From NCBI GenBank assembly GCA_035541215.1, contig DATKNV010000206.1:1-64000 (forward strand): 64,000 nt of DNA, given 5' to 3'. A program made the translations under genes and the position numbers. A model generated the notes under the pieces. The model did no database searches, was not told where the DNA came from, and was given only the letters and a program-made list of their open reading frames with translations. Source of the DNA: DASZHJ01 sp035541215 (GTDB lineage: Bacteria > Pseudomonadota > Alphaproteobacteria > ATCC43930 > CGMCC-115725). Shown piece by piece: positions 50,473 through 59,605 of this stretch (within the stretch, counting starts at the first letter, position 1; each line of letters begins with the position of its first letter).

Positions 50473-51477
50473 ATGGCCGCGCGCATTGCAGTGGTGACCC
50501 CGGTGTTCAACGATTGGGCGTGCTTCGCGGCGCTCGTCGCGGAGCTCTCCGAGCGTTTCGCCGGAAGCGGCACCAGCTTCGACGTGATCGCCCTCGACGA
50601 CGGCTCGACCATGCCCTTCGACGAAGGAACGCTGGCGCTGCGCCCGGGCGGCGCGGTCGCGAGCGTCGAGGTGCTGCCACTCGCGACCAATCTCGGCCAT
50701 CAGCGCGCGATCGCGATCGGTCTTTGCGCCGCGGTAGAGCGCGGCGAGGCCGAGTCCGTCCTCGTCATGGACAGCGACGGCGAGGATCGGCCGGCCGATA
50801 TCGAGCGCCTCCTCGCAGCGAGCCGCGAGGATCCCGCCCGCATCGTCTTCGCCAAGCGTGCGCGGCGCTCCGAGGGCCTCGCCTTCCGGCTCTGCTACGC
50901 GCTCTACAAGGGCCTCTTCCGCCTGCTCACGGGACGCGCCATCAGCTTCGGGAATTTCGCGCTGATCCCGATGGCGGCGGCGCGGCGGCTCGTGCACATG
51001 GCCGATCTCTGGAACAATGTCGCCGCCGCGATCATGCGCTCGCGCCTGCCCTACGTCGCCGTCCCGACCGAGCGCGGCCGGCGCTACGCGGGCACCTCGA
51101 GCATGAATCCGATCGCGCTCATCACGCACGGGCTCAGCGCCATGTCGGTCTATAGCGACATGATCTTCGTGCGTGTCCTCGTGGCTGCAGGCATGGTCGC
51201 GGCGCTCTCGCTCGCGGGGATCGCCGTCGTTGCGGGGATCCGCTTCGCGACCGACCTCGCGATCCCCGGCTGGGCCTCGACGGTCGTGGGCGATCTCGCG
51301 ATCATTCTGATGCAGACGACCGTGCTGATGATCGCGACGAGCCTCATGATGCTGACGCTGCGCAGCAGCCGGCCGATGGTGCCCCTGGTGGACAGCCGGC
51401 CCTATGTCGGGGAGCGGCGAAAGCGGCTCTACGCGCCGGCCAAGCTCGAGGTCGTGCCCGCCCGCGTCCTCACATGA
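50473..51477 (+). CDS. GT2-family glycosyltransferase with C-terminal membrane anchor
   Basis: 334 residues from ATG 50473, with GAGGGGCGAGG upstream. GT2 features: IAVVTPVFNDWACF at the N-terminus, VIALDDGSTMPFDE (DDGS), NLGHQRAIAIGLCAAVERGE, and the catalytic-metal region VLVMDSDGEDRP (DSD). Two membrane helices lie at ~235-260 and ~275-300, as in polyprenyl-phosphate sugar transferases (DPM1/GtrB type). It may charge undecaprenyl phosphate with a sugar. First gene of a three-gene ATGA-coupled operon. Confidence 0.85.
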   Translation: MAARIAVVTPVFNDWACFAALVAELSERFAGSGTSFDVIALDDGSTMPFDEGTLALRPGGAVASVEVLPLATNLGHQRAIAIGLCAAVERGEAESVLVMDSDGEDRPADIERLLAASREDPARIVFAKRARRSEGLAFRLCYALYKGLFRLLTGRAISFGNFALIPMAAARRLVHMADLWNNVAAAIMRSRLPYVAVPTERGRRYAGTSSMNPIALITHGLSAMSVYSDMIFVRVLVAAGMVAALSLAGIAVVAGIRFATDLAIPGWASTVVGDLAIILMQTTVLMIATSLMMLTLRSSRPMVPLVDSRPYVGERRKRLYAPAKLEVVPARVLT

Positions 51478-52181
51478 GCGCGCAATACGCGGGCACCGAG
51501 CTCGAGTTCTTCGCCTCGGCCAAGCGCTGGAAAGCATATTTCGCCCGCGCGCTCGCGCCTTTCATCGGAGGAAGGGTGCTCGAGGTGGGCGCGGGGATTG
51601 GCAGCAACGTCCCCTATCTCCACGTGAGCGGCGTGCGCGAATGGACGAGCCTCGAGCCCGATCCCGCGCTCGCGCGCCGCATCGAGGAGCGCGTCGCGTC
51701 CGGCGAGCTTCCGGGCGATTGCCGTGTCGTCGTCGGAACGCTCGCGGGCATCGCCGATCGCGCGCCCTTCGACACCATCCTCTACGTCGACGTGCTCGAG
51801 CACATCGCCGAGGACGGCGCCGAGCTCGCGCGCGCAGCGGGGCTGCTGGCGCCCGGCGGCCGTCTCATCGTCCTGGCGCCGGCCCACCAATTCCTCTTCA
51901 GCCCCTTCGATGCCGCGATCGGGCATCACCGCCGGTACAGCGCCGAGAGCCTCGCGGCGCTCCATCCGCCCGGCTGCCGCCTCAGCGCGCGGCTCATGCT
52001 GGATTCTGCGGGTCTCCTCGCCTCGCTCGTGAACCGGCTGCTGCTGCGCTCGGCGATGCCCTCGCCGGAGCAGATCGCGTTCTGGGACCGCGTCCTCGTG
52101 CCGATCTCCCGCGTGCTCGACACGCTTTTCGGGCGGAGGCTCGGCAAGACCGTGGTCGCGGTCTGGAGCCGCCCGGCATGA
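51474..52181 (+). CDS. SAM-dependent methyltransferase
   Basis: 235 residues. Class I motifs: motif I VLEVGAGIGSNVP (~34-46), an acidic residue after WTSLEPDP, motif III-like TILYVDVLEHIAED (~99-112) and GLLAPGGRLIVLAP (~120-133). The C-terminal ~60 residues contain hydrophobic helices that may associate with the membrane. Overlaps both neighbours by four bases (ATGA). Probably modifies a lipid or polyprenyl-linked glycan made by the adjacent GT2 enzyme. Confidence 0.85.
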   Translation: MSAQYAGTELEFFASAKRWKAYFARALAPFIGGRVLEVGAGIGSNVPYLHVSGVREWTSLEPDPALARRIEERVASGELPGDCRVVVGTLAGIADRAPFDTILYVDVLEHIAEDGAELARAAGLLAPGGRLIVLAPAHQFLFSPFDAAIGHHRRYSAESLAALHPPGCRLSARLMLDSAGLLASLVNRLLLRSAMPSPEQIAFWDRVLVPISRVLDTLFGRRLGKTVVAVWSRPA

Positions 52182-53980
52182 CCGTCGCGGCGCGCCTCGG
52201 CGGACTCAGTCCGAGAGCTCAGCGCCGGCTGCTTCTCGCGGCCGTCATCGCCGCCGCGGCCGCCTACCTCGCGCATGTCGTTTTCTTCTTTCCGGACGCA
52301 CAGGGCAGGCTCGGCGACGACTACGATTACTTCCTGCCGCTGCTGCTCGCGGGCAAATACTGGGTCGCGCAGAACGGCCCCCTGGCGCTGCCGTGGTTTT
52401 CGCCGGCTTTCTGCGGAGGGCTCCCGTTTCTCGCGAATCCGCAGTCGATCTACTTCTCGCTGCCGCAGGCGCTGTCCTTCGTAATGGGACCGGTCGGCGC
52501 CTTCATGCTCACGACCGTCCTCTTCGCGGGAGCAGGGGCCCTCGGCACCTATGCGCTGATGCGCCGGCGCTTCGAGAGCTCGGTCCCAGCGGCGGCCGTC
52601 GGCGCGGTCGTCTTTCTCTGCAACGGATTCCTCTTGCATCGCATGGGCGCGGGGCACGTGACCTATCACGTTTTCGGCCTGGTGCCGCTGCTCTCTCTGG
52701 TTTTGCTGACGCCGCTCGATGGGGAGCGGTCGCTCAGGGGCATCGCGCTCAGGGCTTCGGGGCCCGTCGCACTTGCGGGCGCGATGCTCGCCTATTTCAT
52801 CTTCGCAGGCGCGCCCAACATCGTGGTGCCCGCGGGGATCGCCTGCGTCGCGATCTGGCTGCTGCACAGCTTCGGCCGCCGTCCCGTCTACTCGTTTTGG
52901 CTCGTCGGCGGTGCTGCCGGATGCGTCGCAGCGGCGGCGGCGGCGATGAAGATCGTCCCGGCGGCGGTCTTCGTGGCGCAGTTTCCCCGAGTCCACGAGA
53001 TCGTGCTCTTCGAGGATCCGCTCTTCCTCGCCCGCGTCCTCCTCATGGGATTGTTTCTGCCGGGGATGCTGCCGGAGCACGCCTGGTTCGTGGGGCGGCA
53101 CGAGCTCGACTACGGCGTCGGCCTCTTTCCGCTGCTCATCGCGGTCGCGGCCTGGGGCCGGTTTCGTCGCGCCTGCGGCTGGCGCTCGCTCGCGCCCGGC
53201 ACCGTCCTCCGGCTGGCGGCGCTGCTGCTTCTCCTGGCAATTCCCGTCTTCCTCAATCTCGGCGGGCCCGGGTATGCGGCGTGGCTGAAGACCCTGCCCT
53301 ATGTCGGCGACAGCACCCTGCTCGTGCGCTGGTTCTTCATCTACGTGCTGCCGCTGACAGTAGGAGCGGGCCTCGCGCTCGATTACGCGCTCCGTGACTC
53401 CCCGCAGCGCAGCCTCGTCGCGGCGGGGGGCATCCTCGTCACGGCGCTGCCGCTGCTGCTGACGGGAAGCTGGTATCGCGACCTCGAGCTCTACGATCCC
53501 GCGGGGGTGGTCGCGGCGGATCGCGCGCTTGCGGCGGCGGGCGCACCGCCCGCGGTCAGGCGCATCGGCAATGCCGCCGCCGCCGCGGGATGGAACGACG
53601 GTCTCGTCTCCGGCGCCTCGAGCCATCCCTGCTACGAGCCGCTCTTCGGCTATCACCTCGAGAGTTTCCCACGGGGGCTGACGCCGGGCCCGCTCGGCGG
53701 GGAGCGGCACCTGCGCAATCCCGCCTGCTACGTCTACGGGGCCGAGAACGGCTGCACGCCCGGTGCCAGCTTCAGCGATGCCGAGCGCGCCGAGGAATCT
53801 GCCTTCGCGGCATATCGTCCCTTCGCCTACCAGGTGCCGCGATGGCAGCGCTGGGCGAATTGGATCTCGGTCGCGGGCATCGCCGCGATTGTCCTGGGGC
53901 TGGCGCTCGGCGCGGCGGGGTCGCTGCGGCGGGTATCGCGATTGACGGCAATGAGGCGACACCCTAGCCTCGCGGGATGA
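52178..53980 (+). CDS. Polytopic membrane protein, GT-C/YfhO-like
   Basis: 600 residues from ATG 52178 (ATGA overlap with the methyltransferase). At least eleven hydrophobic spans lie between ~20 and ~430. A conserved-looking first loop (DAQGRLGDDYDYFLPLLLAG with acidic residues, then FSPAFCGGLPFLANPQSIYF) is where GT-C glycosyltransferases place catalytic acids. A periplasmic region (~450-570) with paired cysteines and a final helix follow. Together with GT2 and methyltransferase, a lipid-linked-sugar transfer function is likely but not proven. Confidence 0.6.
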   Translation: MTVAARLGGLSPRAQRRLLLAAVIAAAAAYLAHVVFFFPDAQGRLGDDYDYFLPLLLAGKYWVAQNGPLALPWFSPAFCGGLPFLANPQSIYFSLPQALSFVMGPVGAFMLTTVLFAGAGALGTYALMRRRFESSVPAAAVGAVVFLCNGFLLHRMGAGHVTYHVFGLVPLLSLVLLTPLDGERSLRGIALRASGPVALAGAMLAYFIFAGAPNIVVPAGIACVAIWLLHSFGRRPVYSFWLVGGAAGCVAAAAAAMKIVPAAVFVAQFPRVHEIVLFEDPLFLARVLLMGLFLPGMLPEHAWFVGRHELDYGVGLFPLLIAVAAWGRFRRACGWRSLAPGTVLRLAALLLLLAIPVFLNLGGPGYAAWLKTLPYVGDSTLLVRWFFIYVLPLTVGAGLALDYALRDSPQRSLVAAGGILVTALPLLLTGSWYRDLELYDPAGVVAADRALAAAGAPPAVRRIGNAAAAAGWNDGLVSGASSHPCYEPLFGYHLESFPRGLTPGPLGGERHLRNPACYVYGAENGCTPGASFSDAERAEESAFAAYRPFAYQVPRWQRWANWISVAGIAAIVLGLALGAAGSLRRVSRLTAMRRHPSLAG

Positions 53981-54044
53981 TCGATTCGTCCCGGCGCTGC
54001 GACCGGCGGCTCGCTGCGGAGTGCTCCCGCAAGAGGAGCCGCCG

Positions 54045-56315
54045 ATGAACGAGGATTTGCGCGAGGCCGCGCTCGAGTATCACCGCCTCCCCGTGCCGGG
54101 GAAGATCGCGATCGCCGCGACGAAGCCGGTGGCGAACCAGCGCGATCTGGCACTCGCCTATTCGCCGGGCGTCGCCGAGGCCTGTAACGCCATCGTCGCC
54201 GATCCCGCGGAGGCCTCGAGCCTCACCGCGCGCAGCAATCTCGTGGGCGTCGTCACCAACGGCACGGCGGTGCTGGGCCTCGGCGCGATCGGGCCGCTCG
54301 CGGCGAAGCCCGTGATGGAGGGGAAGGCAGTCCTCTTCAAGAAATTCGCGGGCATCGACGTCTTCGACATCGAGATCGCCGAGCGCGATTCCGACAAGCT
54401 CGTGGAGGTGATCGCCGCGCTCGAGCCCACTTTCGGCGGGATCAACCTCGAGGACATCAAGGCGCCGGAATGCTTCGAGATCGAGGCGAAGCTCCGCGCG
54501 CGCATGAAGATCCCCGTCTTCCACGACGACCAGCACGGCACCGCGATCATCGTGGGCGCGGCGATCCTGAACGGTCTCCGCCTCGTGGGCAAATCGCTGG
54601 ACCGGGTGAAGCTAGTGACCTCGGGGGCCGGGGCGGCGGCGATCGCCTGCCTCGACCTTCTCGTGAGCATGGGTCTCAAGGTCGAGAACGTCATCGTCAC
54701 CGACCGCTACGGCGTCGCCTACAAGGGCCGCAAGGAGGAGATGGATCCGCGCAAGGACCGCTACGTCAAGGAGACGAACGCGCGGACCCTCGGCGACGTC
54801 ATCGGCGACGCCGACGTGTTCCTCGGTCTCTCCGCGCCCAATGTGCTCAGGCCCGAGATGGTCGCGCGCATGGCGGAGAAGCCGCTGATCCTCGCACTCG
54901 CCAATCCCGTCCCGGAGATTCTGCCGGAAGTCGCGCGCCAAGCGCGGCCGGATGCGCTCATCGCGACCGGTCGGACGGACTATTCCAATCAGGTCAACAA
55001 CGTCCTCTGCTTCCCCTTCATCTTCCGCGGCGCGCTCGACGTGGGTGCGACCGCGATCAACGAAGCGATGAAGCTCGCCTGTGTGCACGCGCTCGCGGAT
55101 CTGGCGCTTGCGCCGCCCTCGGACGTGGTGGCGGCGGCCTACGGAGATACCGCGCTCACCTTCGGTCCCGACTACTTCATTCCGAAGCCTTTCGATCCCC
55201 GCCTCATCCTCGAGCTCGCGCCCGCCGTCGCGAAGGCCGCGATGGAGAGCGGCGTCGCCACGCGCCCCATCGCGGATTTCGAGGCCTATCGCGAGCATCT
55301 CTCGCATCACGTCTTCCGCTCGGGGCTCGCGATGCGGCCGGTCTTCGAGCGCGCGCGGCGCGATCCCAAGCGCGTCGTCTACGCCGAGGGCGAGGACGAG
55401 CGCGTGCTGCGCGCGGTCGAGCAGGCGATCGACGACGGACTCGCTAAGCCCATCCTGATTGGCCGCCGCGCGGTGGTGGAGCGGCGGATCGAGCAGCTGA
55501 AGCTGCGTTTCAGGATCGGGGAGCGCGTCGAGCTCTGCGATCCCGAGAACGATCCCCGCTACAACGCCTATTGGCGGGCCTATCACGGCCTCATGGAGCG
55601 CAAGGGCGTCTCGCCGGATTTCGCGCGCCGCATCGTGCGCTCGAGCCCGACTGTGATTGCGGCGCTCATGGTTCGCCGCGGCGAGGCCGATGCACTCCTC
55701 TGCGGCAGCATCGGCCAGTTCCACCGCCACGTCGCGAACATCGTGGACATACTGGGCCTCGAAGAGGGCGCTGACGCGCCGGCGGCGCTGAGCGTGCTGA
55801 TCCTGCCGAAGGGCGTGTTCTTCCTCTGCGACACCTACGTCGTCGACGATCCCAGCGCCGAGCAGATCGCGGCCATGACCTTGCGCGCGGCGGAGGCCGT
55901 CCGCCGGTTTCGCGTCGAGCCCAAGGTGGCGCTGCTCTCGCATTCCAATTTCGGGAGCGCCGACGGGCCCTCCGCGCGCAAGATGCGCGACGCGCTGCTG
56001 CTGATCCGCGAGCGCGCGCCCGCCCTCGAGGTCGAGGGCGAGATGCACGCGGACGCCGCGATCTCCGCGGACATCCGCGAGCGGATCTTCCCGAACTCGC
56101 GACTCAAGGGCTCCGCCAATCTCTTGATCCTGCCGACGCTCGACGCCGCCAACATCGCCTTCAATGCGCTGGCCGTGCTCGGCGACGGCCAGCCCGTCGG
56201 GCCGCTCCTGCTGGGCGTCGCCAAGCCCGCCCACGTCGTGACGCCCTCGGTCACGGTGCGCGGCCTCCTCAACATGACCGCGATCGCGGTCCACGACGCG
56301 CAGACGAAAGGGTAG
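54045..56315 (+). CDS. maeB: NADP-dependent malic enzyme with phosphotransacetylase-like domain
   Basis: 756 residues from ATG 54045, with AAGAGGAG upstream. Malic enzyme domain ~1-420: YSPGVAEACNAIVADP, VTNGTAVLGLGAIG, VFHDDQHGTAIIVGAAILNG and the NAD(P) fold VTSGAGAAAIACLDLL. Residues ~430-756 form the Pta-like domain (VYAEGEDERVLRAVEQAIDD, LLSHSNFGSADGPSARKMRD), typical of MaeB-type enzymes but usually regulatory rather than catalytic. It oxidises malate to pyruvate and CO2, making NADPH. Confidence 0.95.
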   Translation: MNEDLREAALEYHRLPVPGKIAIAATKPVANQRDLALAYSPGVAEACNAIVADPAEASSLTARSNLVGVVTNGTAVLGLGAIGPLAAKPVMEGKAVLFKKFAGIDVFDIEIAERDSDKLVEVIAALEPTFGGINLEDIKAPECFEIEAKLRARMKIPVFHDDQHGTAIIVGAAILNGLRLVGKSLDRVKLVTSGAGAAAIACLDLLVSMGLKVENVIVTDRYGVAYKGRKEEMDPRKDRYVKETNARTLGDVIGDADVFLGLSAPNVLRPEMVARMAEKPLILALANPVPEILPEVARQARPDALIATGRTDYSNQVNNVLCFPFIFRGALDVGATAINEAMKLACVHALADLALAPPSDVVAAAYGDTALTFGPDYFIPKPFDPRLILELAPAVAKAAMESGVATRPIADFEAYREHLSHHVFRSGLAMRPVFERARRDPKRVVYAEGEDERVLRAVEQAIDDGLAKPILIGRRAVVERRIEQLKLRFRIGERVELCDPENDPRYNAYWRAYHGLMERKGVSPDFARRIVRSSPTVIAALMVRRGEADALLCGSIGQFHRHVANIVDILGLEEGADAPAALSVLILPKGVFFLCDTYVVDDPSAEQIAAMTLRAAEAVRRFRVEPKVALLSHSNFGSADGPSARKMRDALLLIRERAPALEVEGEMHADAAISADIRERIFPNSRLKGSANLLILPTLDAANIAFNALAVLGDGQPVGPLLLGVAKPAHVVTPSVTVRGLLNMTAIAVHDAQTKG

Positions 56316-56321
56316 ATCGCC

Positions 56322-56897
56322 TCAGGCGTGCTTCTTCACCACGAGGCAGCGCACGATGAGGTCGTGGAGCGCCTGCTTGCGCGGGGTGAAGAGGGCGAAG
56401 GCGCAATCGAAGGCGAAGGGCAGCGAGGCCACCAGGAGCATCGCCCCCAGCGGGAAATCCGCGATCTCCTTGATGTCGTCGGTGATCAAGAGCGGCAGGC
56501 AGAACAGGATCTTCAGGAGGATGCGCAGGCTCGCGCGGAAATAGCCGATGGGCTTGCCGGAATAGTCGATGACCTTCATGCCGAAGGCCAATTGGCCGAT
56601 GGTCTCCTCGTGCGGCCCGCCCTCGAGCACCGCGCAATAAAGCCAGATGAGCAGTACCCAGAGCGCCTGCACCAGGAAGCTCACGACGTCGATGTAAGCC
56701 TCCATCGCCTTCGCGTGATCGGGGCGATGCAGCACAAAGGCTATGCCGACGCCGTAGACGACCGCGAAGAGCGCTCCTGTAACGATCGCCCAGTCCAGCA
56801 CGAAGGCGGCGCCGCGGCGCGCGAAGGGCGCGTAGTGATAGGCCGGCGCCGCCGCCGGCCTAGCCGGAGCGGTCGTCGCAGTCGTGGTGTCGGTCAT
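56322..56897 (-). CDS. RDD-family membrane protein
   Basis: 191 residues. The RDD pattern appears as FARRGAAFVLDWAIVTGALF (Arg...Asp near 27-35) and the second conserved part GQLAFGMKVID...RASLRILLK. Four hydrophobic spans at ~32-58, 72-92, 122-137 and 148-168. The N-terminal 20 residues are Thr/Ala/Pro-rich. RDD proteins are implicated in ion transport or envelope stress, but no role can be assigned here. Convergent with maeB, six bases apart. Confidence 0.82.
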   Translation of the reverse strand: MTDTTTATTAPARPAAAPAYHYAPFARRGAAFVLDWAIVTGALFAVVYGVGIAFVLHRPDHAKAMEAYIDVVSFLVQALWVLLIWLYCAVLEGGPHEETIGQLAFGMKVIDYSGKPIGYFRASLRILLKILFCLPLLITDDIKEIADFPLGAMLLVASLPFAFDCAFALFTPRKQALHDLIVRCLVVKKHA

Positions 56898-56956
56898 CGC
56901 CCCCTCTCCCTCGTCAGCGCCCCCGATGCGCTGCCCGCGCCACTATCTCAAAGCGG

Positions 56957-56984
56957 CCGCCGCCGCGCAACGGCGCGGCGGCGG
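56957..56984 (-). terminator. GC-only hairpin downstream of the Spy-like gene
   Basis: Twelve-base perfect stem CCGCCGCCGCGC / GCGCGGCGGCGG with a four-base loop, followed on the minus strand by CCGCTTTGAGATAG. It lies 15 bases beyond the 57000 stop. Terminator function is likely but the T-run is weak. Confidence 0.5.
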
Positions 56985-56999
56985 GTTCCGGAGGGGAGA

Positions 57000-57464
57000 C
57001 TAGCCGCGGCGGTGACCGTGGCCGTGCCGGTCGAGCAGCTCGTCTGCTGATTTCTTCTGCTCGGGGCTCAGGCTGTCATAGAGCGGCTTGAAGGCAGCGA
57101 GGAGCTGCTGCTCGCCCTGGGCGCGGACCGCGGCCATCCGGCTGCGCATCTCCAGGCGCTCGACCGCGCTGGGCCGGGGCGCGTTCGGATCGCGCTTCGT
57201 GCCGGCGAAGAGGTCGTCCATCGCCTTGGCGTTGGCGCGCATGGTGTCCGCGACCTTGTTCCAGAGCGGCGTCTGCGCGTCCGTGATCTTGAGCTCGGCC
57301 TTGGCGTAGGCGATGCGGCCTTCGACGTGACGGCTCATGGAGAAATCGTGGCGAGGGGCCGGCCGCTCGGTCTGGGCGGCGGCGGGCGCGACGGCGAGCG
57401 TGAGCGCGGTGCCGCCGGCGAGCGTTGCCGCGAGGGCGAGGGCGGCTAAGGATCGGCGAAACAT
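57000..57464 (-). CDS. Spy/CpxP-like (LTXXQ) periplasmic protein
   Basis: 154 residues with a signal peptide ending at AAAQ (~31). The mature protein is helical: HVEGRIAYAKAELKITDAQT, LWNKVADTMRANAKAMDDLF and the second repeat LLAAFKPLYDSLSPEQKKSA, matching the LTxxQ heptad pattern (ITDAQ, LSPEQ) of CpxP/Spy chaperones. The C-terminus is His/Gly-rich (HGHGHRRG). It probably buffers periplasmic protein folding or metal stress. Divergent from the isovaleryl-CoA dehydrogenase gene. Confidence 0.82.
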   Translation of the reverse strand: MFRRSLAALALAATLAGGTALTLAVAPAAAQTERPAPRHDFSMSRHVEGRIAYAKAELKITDAQTPLWNKVADTMRANAKAMDDLFAGTKRDPNAPRPSAVERLEMRSRMAAVRAQGEQQLLAAFKPLYDSLSPEQKKSADELLDRHGHGHRRG

Positions 57465-57648
57465 GGGTGTCTACTCTCCTGGTACGAGGGGATCGGGGGA
57501 AACCGGCGGGGCTCGAAGCGCCCGTCATGTCTCGTTTTAGGGGGCTTCCCCGCGCGGCATCCCCGGCGTCCATATCGCTCGGTGAAGGAAGCGTTTCCAC
57601 GGGATGAGGGCGCACACTAAACTGACGCGGCAATCCCCCGGAGGCCTC

Positions 57649-58821
57649 ATGGCCAGCAACCGCTACCCCAGTCTCGATTTCGATCTCGGGCCCGAGATCG
57701 ACCTCCTGCGCGAGAGCGTGCGCGGCTTCTCGGAGGAGAAGATCGCGCCGATCGCGGCCGAGATCGACCGCAGCGACACCTTCCCGCGCCAGCTCTGGCC
57801 GCAGCTCGGCGCGCTCGGCCTCCACGGCATCACCGTCGAGGAGGAATATGGCGGCACCGGCATGGGCTATCTCGCGCATTGCGTCGCGATGGAGGAGGTG
57901 AGCCGGGGCTCCGCGGCGATAGGGCTTTCCTACGGTGCGCATTCGAACCTCTGCGTCAACCAGATCCGCCGCAACGGCAACGAGGCGCAGAAGCGGAAAT
58001 ACCTGCCGAAGCTCATTTCCGGCGAGCACGTGGGGGCGCTCGCGATGAGCGAGCCGGGCGCCGGCTCCGACGTCGTGGGGATGCGGCTTCGCGCGGAGAA
58101 GAAGGGCGACCGCTACGTCCTCAACGGCACGAAGATGTGGATCACCAACGGCCCCTACGCCGACACGCTCGTGGTCTACGCCAAGACCGATCCCAATGCG
58201 GGACCGCGCGGTATCACCGCCTTCCTCATCGAGAAGGGGATGAAGGGCTTCCGCGCGGCGCAGAAGCTCGACAAGCTCGGGATGCGCGGTTCGCCCACCT
58301 CCGAGCTCGTCTTCGAGGATTGCGAGGTGCCCGCGGAGAACGTGCTGGGCAAGATGAACGAGGGCGTGCGCGTCCTCATGAGCGGCCTTGACTACGAGCG
58401 CGCGGTGCTGGCGGCGGGGCCGCTCGGCCTGATGCAGGCCTGCCTCGACGTGGTCGTCCCCTACGTGCACGAGCGCAAGCAGTTCGGCCAGGCGATCGGC
58501 GAGTTCCAGCTCATGCAGGGGAAGCTCGCGGACATGTACACGACCTTGAACGCCTGCAAGGCCTATGTCTATGCGGTCGCGCGCGCCTGCGACCGCGGCC
58601 AGACCACGCGTAAGGACGCCGCGGGCGCCATCCTTTACGCCGGCGAGAAGGCGACCTGGATGGCGCTCGAGGCGATCCAATGCTTGGGCGGCAACGGCTA
58701 CATCAACGAGTACCCGACCGGCCGCCTTCTCCGCGACGCCAAACTCTACGAGATCGGCGCCGGCACCTCCGAAATCCGCCGCATGCTCATCGGCCGCGAG
58801 CTCTTCGAGGAGACGGCGTGA
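57649..58821 (+). CDS. ivd: Isovaleryl-CoA dehydrogenase (acyl-CoA dehydrogenase)
   Basis: 390 residues from ATG 57649, with GGAGG eight bases upstream. Acyl-CoA dehydrogenase motifs: VGALAMSEPGAGSDVVGM (FAD/substrate), KMWITNGPYADTLVVYAK and the C-terminal QCLGGNGYINEYPTGRLLRD, then LYEIGAGTSEIRRMLIGREL. The central LMSGLDYERAVLAAGPLGLM carries the glutamate position (YER) characteristic of isovaleryl-CoA dehydrogenases. It oxidises isovaleryl-CoA in leucine breakdown. The remaining leucine genes are not in this window. Confidence 0.88.
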   Translation: MASNRYPSLDFDLGPEIDLLRESVRGFSEEKIAPIAAEIDRSDTFPRQLWPQLGALGLHGITVEEEYGGTGMGYLAHCVAMEEVSRGSAAIGLSYGAHSNLCVNQIRRNGNEAQKRKYLPKLISGEHVGALAMSEPGAGSDVVGMRLRAEKKGDRYVLNGTKMWITNGPYADTLVVYAKTDPNAGPRGITAFLIEKGMKGFRAAQKLDKLGMRGSPTSELVFEDCEVPAENVLGKMNEGVRVLMSGLDYERAVLAAGPLGLMQACLDVVVPYVHERKQFGQAIGEFQLMQGKLADMYTTLNACKAYVYAVARACDRGQTTRKDAAGAILYAGEKATWMALEAIQCLGGNGYINEYPTGRLLRDAKLYEIGAGTSEIRRMLIGRELFEETA

Positions 58822-58836
58822 GGCGCGGCCTCTTGC

Positions 58837-59460
58837 TCAGAGCGGCTTCACCCCGATCGCGTCGATGAGCGCCGTCGCCGCGGCGGCGTCGAGCGGCTGG
58901 CCTGGCGCCTTGCAGAAGAAGCCGATCATGGTGAAGAGACGGCCCATGCCGGCTTTGCCCGCGGGCGGGCCGGTCTTGGTGAAGGTGAAGCATTTCCCGT
59001 CGCGCTTCTGGCTCTTCGCGTCGAAGAACATGAGCTGAACGTTGTCGCCGACGGTTTGCATCGCCGACCAGTTGGTGGCGTTGCTCTCGACCACCGTGTG
59101 CACGTGCTGCATGGCCTTTTCGGGGTTTCGGAACCCAATCGTCGCGCACGTCTTGCCGCTCCGCTTCGGATAGCGCAGATGCACGTAGAAGCGCGGCTCC
59201 GCGCCATCCGGAGGAGAGCCCACGGAATAGTTCGAGAGCCGGCAGTCGAGCTCCCCGCGCACCATCTCGAAGGGACCTTGAAAGCAATTGGCGGCGATCC
59301 CTGGCGGAGGCTGTAAATGCGCATCCGGGCCGTTGCAGTCGATCTTCGTCCATTCGTCGTCTGCAAGAGCCGAGGGAGTGAGAGGGAGCCCCAGCCCCAG
59401 CCCCAGCCCCAACATCGCGCCCGCGATAGTAAGCAACGGAAACCATGAGGATTTCTGCAT
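58837..59460 (-). CDS. Secreted protein of unknown function with repeat-encoded signal sequence
   Basis: 207 residues from ATG 59460. The signal peptide contains four Gly-Leu pairs encoded by tandem copies of a CCCCAG hexamer (59389-59412). The mature part has four cysteines (DCNGPD, NCFQGP, DCRLSNY, KTCATIGF) likely forming disulphides, then KCFTFTKTGPPAGKAGMGRL. No family is recognised. Convergent with ivd. Periplasmic or exported. Confidence 0.6.
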   Translation of the reverse strand: MQKSSWFPLLTIAGAMLGLGLGLGLPLTPSALADDEWTKIDCNGPDAHLQPPPGIAANCFQGPFEMVRGELDCRLSNYSVGSPPDGAEPRFYVHLRYPKRSGKTCATIGFRNPEKAMQHVHTVVESNATNWSAMQTVGDNVQLMFFDAKSQKRDGKCFTFTKTGPPAGKAGMGRLFTMIGFFCKAPGQPLDAAAATALIDAIGVKPL

Positions 59461-59605
59461 CGGCCACCTCCGCTGCAGTAGAGCCTGACGCAGGTGCGTG
59501 GTGCCCAGGCGGAGATAATGCCACGAAGCCCGGCTCGCCGCATCGCCCCAGGGAAATTGACACCGATCAATGCCGGAATGGCAGCCGCAAGCCATGACTT
59601 GCGGC

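Noticed and set aside
59389..59412. Possible CRISPR-like or minisatellite array
   Set aside because: Only four perfect hexamers without spacers, explained by Gly-Leu codons of a signal peptide. No CRISPR array was seen anywhere in the window.
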